A stretch of 64,000 nt of DNA. Source: Candidatus Poribacteria bacterium (lineage in GTDB: Bacteria; Abyssobacteria; SURF-5). The notes under the pieces were generated by a model. That model saw nothing but the letters and a program-made list of their open reading frames with translations, was not told where the DNA came from and made no database searches. Positions within the stretch are counted from its first letter, which is position 1. Every line of letters starts with the position of its first letter. The stretch covers positions 11,485 through 75,484 of the forward strand of contig JACRIR010000130.1 of the NCBI GenBank assembly GCA_016215705.1, written 5' to 3'. Shown here piece after piece: positions 60,292 through 64,000 of the stretch. A program made the position numbers and the translations under genes.

Positions 60292-61392
60292 ATGCTCTAT
60301 TTATTATTCACGGAATTGACACCGCTGGTCTCTCCGTTCAACGTGTTCAGCTATATTACGTTTCGCGCGGCGCTCGCTGCGATGACCGCGCTCATCGTGA
60401 GCATCGTGTTCGGCCCATGGATGATTCAGAAATTGAGGGCCCTCAAGATCGGCGAGCAGATACGCAAGGACTACGTGGAGGACCTTCATAAAATCCACCA
60501 ATACAAGGCGGGCACGCCCACCATGGGTGGCGCGCTCGTCATAGGCTCCGTCTTCATGGCTACGCTGCTGTGGGCGAATATCCTGAACAGGCTCGTCATC
60601 GTGTCCCTGATCTGCATGCTGTGGCTGGGCGCGGTCGGCTTCGTCGACGACTTCATCAAGATGCGCAAGAAGCGCTCACTGGGGTTGACGGGCAAATTGA
60701 AAATGGTTGCGCAAATAGCATTGGGACTATCTCTGGGCCTCTATCTCCATTTCTATCCCGTCAACGCGGAATACGGCTCAGCGATCGAACTGGTCTTCTT
60801 CAAGAGCCTGTATATCCCGCTCGGCTGGCTCTATGTGCCGTTTGTGGCGCTCGTTCTCGTGAGCGCCTCGAATGCCGTCAACTTGACCGACGGGCTCGAC
60901 GGCCTCGCCATCGGCTCCGTCATAATGGCGGCTCTGGCTTATACCGGAATGGCCTATCTTGTCGGTCGCTCGGATTTTGCCAGATACCTTTTCGTGACCC
61001 ACGTTGTGGGAGCAGGCGAACTCGCGATATTCTCTTCGGCGATTGTGGGGGCCGGATTGGGTTTCCTCTGGTACAACGCATATCCGGCCGAAGTCTTCAT
61101 GGGAGACACGGGCGCTCTCTCGCTCGGAGGCGTCCTCGGAGCCATCGCCGTCCTCATCAAACAGGAGCTCTTGCTGGTGATAGTCGGAGGTCTCTTCGTG
61201 CTTGAGGCGATGTCGGTTATCATACAGGTGCTTTCGTTCAAGTTGCGCGGCGGCAAGAGGGTCTTCAAGATGGCGCCGCTGCATCACCATTTCGAGCTTC
61301 TCGGCTGGTCCGAAACCAAAGTGACGGTTCGTTTCTGGATAATTGCGGCTATCTTCGCCCTGCTCAGTCTCAGCACCCTGAAGGTCAGGTAG
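60292..61392 (+). CDS. mraY: Phospho-MurNAc-pentapeptide translocase MraY
   Basis: The membrane enzyme that makes lipid I. About ten membrane helices, GTPTMGGALVIG, the FVDDFIK Asp motif, NAVNLTDGLDGLA, EVFMGDTGALSLGG and the MAPLHHHFELLGWSETKV loop are present. 366 aa, standard length. It starts immediately after the murF stop. Confidence 0.96.
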   Translation: MLYLLFTELTPLVSPFNVFSYITFRAALAAMTALIVSIVFGPWMIQKLRALKIGEQIRKDYVEDLHKIHQYKAGTPTMGGALVIGSVFMATLLWANILNRLVIVSLICMLWLGAVGFVDDFIKMRKKRSLGLTGKLKMVAQIALGLSLGLYLHFYPVNAEYGSAIELVFFKSLYIPLGWLYVPFVALVLVSASNAVNLTDGLDGLAIGSVIMAALAYTGMAYLVGRSDFARYLFVTHVVGAGELAIFSSAIVGAGLGFLWYNAYPAEVFMGDTGALSLGGVLGAIAVLIKQELLLVIVGGLFVLEAMSVIIQVLSFKLRGGKRVFKMAPLHHHFELLGWSETKVTVRFWIIAAIFALLSLSTLKVR

Positions 61393-61394
61393 CT

Positions 61395-62741
61395 ATGCTT
61401 GCCCTCTCAGGAAAAAAGGTGACGGTGGTGGGAATGGGACTGAGCGGGGTGGCTGCCGCAACGCTGCTCCACGAGCGCGGCGCTTTGGTCTCGCTCACGG
61501 ATGACAAACCGGCGGAAGAGTTGGTGGAATCGCTGAAAGCGCTTGAAGGAGTGGACGCCACGCATCGTTTTGGCGGTATCGACGGAGGACTGCTGCTCGA
61601 ATCGGACCTCATCGTTATCAGTCCGGGTGTGCCGTCCGATCTACAGCCGCTCGAGCGCGCGCGAAGTGCGGGCATCGAGATCGTGAGCGAGGTCGAATTG
61701 GCCTACTGGTTCTGCGAATCCCCCATAATCGCAATTACGGGGACGAACGGAAAAACGACTACGACGATGCTGACCCATCACATTGCCGCTTGGGCGGGAC
61801 TTGATGCCGGCTTGGGCGGAAACGTCGAGATTCCGTTCGCAAAGGTTGTCCGCCGGGGACCGTTCGACGTGATGATCCTCGAGGTCAGCAGCTTTCAGCT
61901 CGAGAACATAAGGGACTTCAAGCCTTTGGTCGGAGTGCTTCTGAATCTTTCGCCCGACCACCTCGACCGCTATCGACGCATGGAGGACTACGTTGCAGCC
62001 AAGCTTGATTTGTTCAGAAACCAATCGGCCGGAGACTTCGCGGTGATCAATCAGGACGATGAGGCCGTCACTCGGATCGCAGCGAGAATGCATTCGACTC
62101 CTTTGACATTCAGCGCAAGATCCGAGGTTAGACAAGGCGCATTCCTTCGCGGGACGAAGCTGGTCTCGAGGTTTGAGGACAACGAGACCGAACTCATGGA
62201 CGTGAGCGCGATCCCTCTTTTCGGAAGGCATAACGTGGAGAACGTGCTCGCAGCCATAGCCGCCACTCTGCCGCTGAGGCTTAACGACGACTGCTACAAG
62301 CGCGCGGTGACAAGTTTCCCGGGCGTCGAGCACAGGCTCGAAAAAGTGCGAGAGTCAAACGGCGTGTTGTTTGTCAATGACTCGAAGGCGACTAACATCG
62401 GAGCGCTCGAAAAAGCGCTCGAAAGCTTCAGCCGTCCGATCATATTGATCGCGGGCGGGCGCGGAAAAAAGAGCAGCTACCGCGTGCTTCGCGCGTTGGT
62501 CAAGGAGAAGCTGAAAGCCATGATCGTAATAGGCGAAGACGCTCCGCTTCTCGAGGAAGCCCTTGGTGACGTTGTCCCGACTCACAGGGCCGACACGCTT
62601 CCCGAAGCGGTGGCGAGCGCTGCTGCGCTTGCGCAGCCGGGCGATTGCGTGCTGCTCGCTCCCGCGTGCGCAAGTTACGATATGTTCGATAACTACAAAC
62701 ATCGTGGCCGGGTCTTCAAGGAAGCCGTCGCAAGCCTATGA
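61395..62741 (+). CDS. murD: UDP-MurNAc-L-alanine:D-glutamate ligase MurD
   Basis: Adds D-Glu to UDP-MurNAc-L-Ala. N-terminal VVGMGLSGVAAATLL, the ATP loop AITGTNGKTTTTM, LEVSSFQLENI, NLSPDHLDRY, HRLEKV and NDSKATN are in order. 448 aa. Two bp after mraY; overlaps ftsW by 4 bp. Confidence 0.96.
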   Translation: MLALSGKKVTVVGMGLSGVAAATLLHERGALVSLTDDKPAEELVESLKALEGVDATHRFGGIDGGLLLESDLIVISPGVPSDLQPLERARSAGIEIVSEVELAYWFCESPIIAITGTNGKTTTTMLTHHIAAWAGLDAGLGGNVEIPFAKVVRRGPFDVMILEVSSFQLENIRDFKPLVGVLLNLSPDHLDRYRRMEDYVAAKLDLFRNQSAGDFAVINQDDEAVTRIAARMHSTPLTFSARSEVRQGAFLRGTKLVSRFEDNETELMDVSAIPLFGRHNVENVLAAIAATLPLRLNDDCYKRAVTSFPGVEHRLEKVRESNGVLFVNDSKATNIGALEKALESFSRPIILIAGGRGKKSSYRVLRALVKEKLKAMIVIGEDAPLLEEALGDVVPTHRADTLPEAVASAAALAQPGDCVLLAPACASYDMFDNYKHRGRVFKEAVASL

Positions 62742-63868
62742 TGCGGAACCGCGAATTCGGAGCGCTTGTCGTGATAACGTGTCTTCTCCTGTTCTTCGGC
62801 CTGAGCATGGCTTACAGCGCGAGCGCTCCGGTCGGTCAGAAAATCATGCACGACGACTATTATTACTTGAAGCGGATGCTTCTGTTTGCGGCGGTGGGTC
62901 TGGCCGGAATGATTTTCGCGGCAACCCGATCCTACGAGATATGGACGCGATATTGGCTGGTCTTCTACGTGCTATCGGCATTGGGACTTCTGGTGGTCTT
63001 CACGCCTTTGGGAGTGTCGGCGGGTGAATCCAAGAGGAGCTTCAGCATCGGATTCGCCACGGTGCAGCCTTCGGAATTCGCGCGGCTGACAGTGGTATTC
63101 TTCCTCGCAAGTTTCTGCGCGCGCAGGGCTGAGCACCTGAAGAACTGGAAACGAGGTTTTGTGCCGGCCATGGCAATCATGGCGGTTATGACGGTGCTCA
63201 TCCTCGCGGGACACGATCTCGGCATACCGGTCACCATCGGGCTCACGGCCTTGCTCATGCTCTTCATCGGAGGCGCAAGTATCCTCCACATCGCAATGAC
63301 AGGGGGCGTCGCGCTTGTTTCACTGGTTGCGCTCATACTGCTCGAGCCGTATAGATTCAAGAGGATAATAACCTTCATAGACCCATGGAAAGACCCTATG
63401 CGCGGAGGCTGGCAAATAATTCAATCGATGGCTGCGCTCGGCAGCGGCGGCGTTTGGGGTGTCGGCCCCGGGCGCGGCCTGCAAAAATACCTCTACTTGC
63501 CGGCGGCGCACACCGATTTTGTCTTCTCCATTATCGGCGAAGAAATGGGGCTCGTCGGAACGATGATAATCAATCTCATTTTCGTCTCGTTCGCAGTGGT
63601 GGGTACGCGCATCGCGTTGAAGGCCAGGAGCCGCGAGGCCTCTTTCCTCGCGATCGGCATCAGCCTCATGATTTCAATCACCGCCTTGATCAACATGGCC
63701 GTCACCGTCGATATGCTGCCCACCAAGGGCATCACGTTGCCGTTTGTAAGCTATGGGGGCAGTTCGCTCCTTTCCAATATGGTCGCTGTGGGGATATTGA
63801 TGAGCATCGCGCGTTCATCCAGAGACCTTGAAGCGCTTCAGTCGATTCCGGTGACGCGCGGAATCTAG
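62738..63868 (+). CDS. ftsW: Septal peptidoglycan glycosyltransferase FtsW (SEDS family)
   Basis: A polytopic SEDS polymerase that works with FtsI. About ten membrane helices, the SIGFATVQPSEFARLTVV segment, GHDLGIPV with the catalytic Asp region, AHTDFVFSIIGEEMGLVG and LPFVSYGGSSLLSNM. 376 aa. It is the last gene here; murG and murC would be expected next. Its stop lies in the left end of a small inverted-repeat element. Confidence 0.95.
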   Translation: MMRNREFGALVVITCLLLFFGLSMAYSASAPVGQKIMHDDYYYLKRMLLFAAVGLAGMIFAATRSYEIWTRYWLVFYVLSALGLLVVFTPLGVSAGESKRSFSIGFATVQPSEFARLTVVFFLASFCARRAEHLKNWKRGFVPAMAIMAVMTVLILAGHDLGIPVTIGLTALLMLFIGGASILHIAMTGGVALVSLVALILLEPYRFKRIITFIDPWKDPMRGGWQIIQSMAALGSGGVWGVGPGRGLQKYLYLPAAHTDFVFSIIGEEMGLVGTMIINLIFVSFAVVGTRIALKARSREASFLAIGISLMISITALINMAVTVDMLPTKGITLPFVSYGGSSLLSNMVAVGILMSIARSSRDLEALQSIPVTRGI

Positions 63869-63998
63869 TACCGCGTTTCCTAAATAACATAGCATAAGCA
63901 TTTTGAGGATGAGCCTAACAATAACCGTCATTCTGAGCGAAGCGAAGAATCTCGTTCTTTATGGCTATTGCAACGTTACTTAGGAAGCGCTCTACTAG
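63865..63998. mobile_element. 134-bp MITE-like element with 24-bp terminal inverted repeats
   Basis: Left end 63865-63888 (starting CTAGTACCGCGTTTCC) and right end 63975-63998 match as inverted repeats at 20 of 24 positions, and both ends are CTAG. Inside is a full copy of the 28-bp TTCTGAGCGAAGCGAAGAAT repeat (63927-63954). It is too short to encode a transposase. Confidence 0.55.
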
Positions 63999-64000
63999 TG

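Overview
The window reads as one continuous stretch of chromosome from an uncultured, flagellated bacterium. It has type IV pilus retraction ATPases, meso-diaminopimelate-type peptidoglycan (MurE carries a DNPR motif), a biotin operon, a lipoylated pyruvate dehydrogenase and BshC-type thiol metabolism. Base composition is moderately GC-rich, with short intergenic gaps full of dispersed palindromes. No rRNA, tRNA or CRISPR array was seen, so phylum cannot be fixed. The mixture of delta-proteobacterium-like and candidate-phylum-like genes suggests a metagenome-assembled genome.

Layout. 1-9981: the end of a glutamate-synthase-domain gene, lipB, two PilT/PilU ATPases, a metal-sensing ArsR regulator with its P-type metal ATPase (both preceded by the same 16-bp operator), pyruvate kinase and bshC. 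10139-16345: an MFS transporter, then bioB-bioF-bioD-bioA behind a BirA-type operator. 16678-21121: pdhA, pdhB, an OsmC protein and pdhC. 21532-26533: a complete diversity-generating retroelement (DGR). 26804-30500: a YedF-like protein, an MFS transporter, a GNAT enzyme and a DRE-TIM (2-isopropylmalate/homocitrate/Re-citrate synthase family) gene with a possible leader ORF. 31053-43222: a flagellar block fliQ-fliR-flhB-flhA-flhF-flhG-fliM-fliN-fliA, then a membrane protein, a FliK-like protein and an FlhB C-domain paralogue. 43223-52378: scattered single genes, several short structured elements and a 54-aa zinc-ribbon gene. 52790-63868: the division and cell-wall cluster mraZ, STAS gene, rsmH, ftsL, ftsI, murE, murF, mraY, murD, ftsW.

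The most notable system is the DGR. A 1089-aa protein joins a calcineurin-like phosphoesterase, a NACHT NTPase and a C-terminal FGE-sulfatase (C-type-lectin-fold) domain. It ends in a 114-bp variable repeat and is followed by avd, a DGR-type reverse transcriptase and the template repeat. Aligned by eye, variable and template repeats differ at 18 positions, and all 18 are adenines in the template. The RNA just 3' of the template can fold into a stack of strong helices that begins at the last bases of the template. The architecture suggests a signalling or conflict (possibly anti-phage) NTPase whose sensor domain is diversified on purpose.

A second theme is dispersed palindromes. Eleven copies of a REP-like hairpin (core GGGGACACCATG / CATGGTGTCCCC) show compensatory changes. 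At least three further palindrome families are present, and related palindromes lie in frame inside bioD, bioA and the linker of pdhC.
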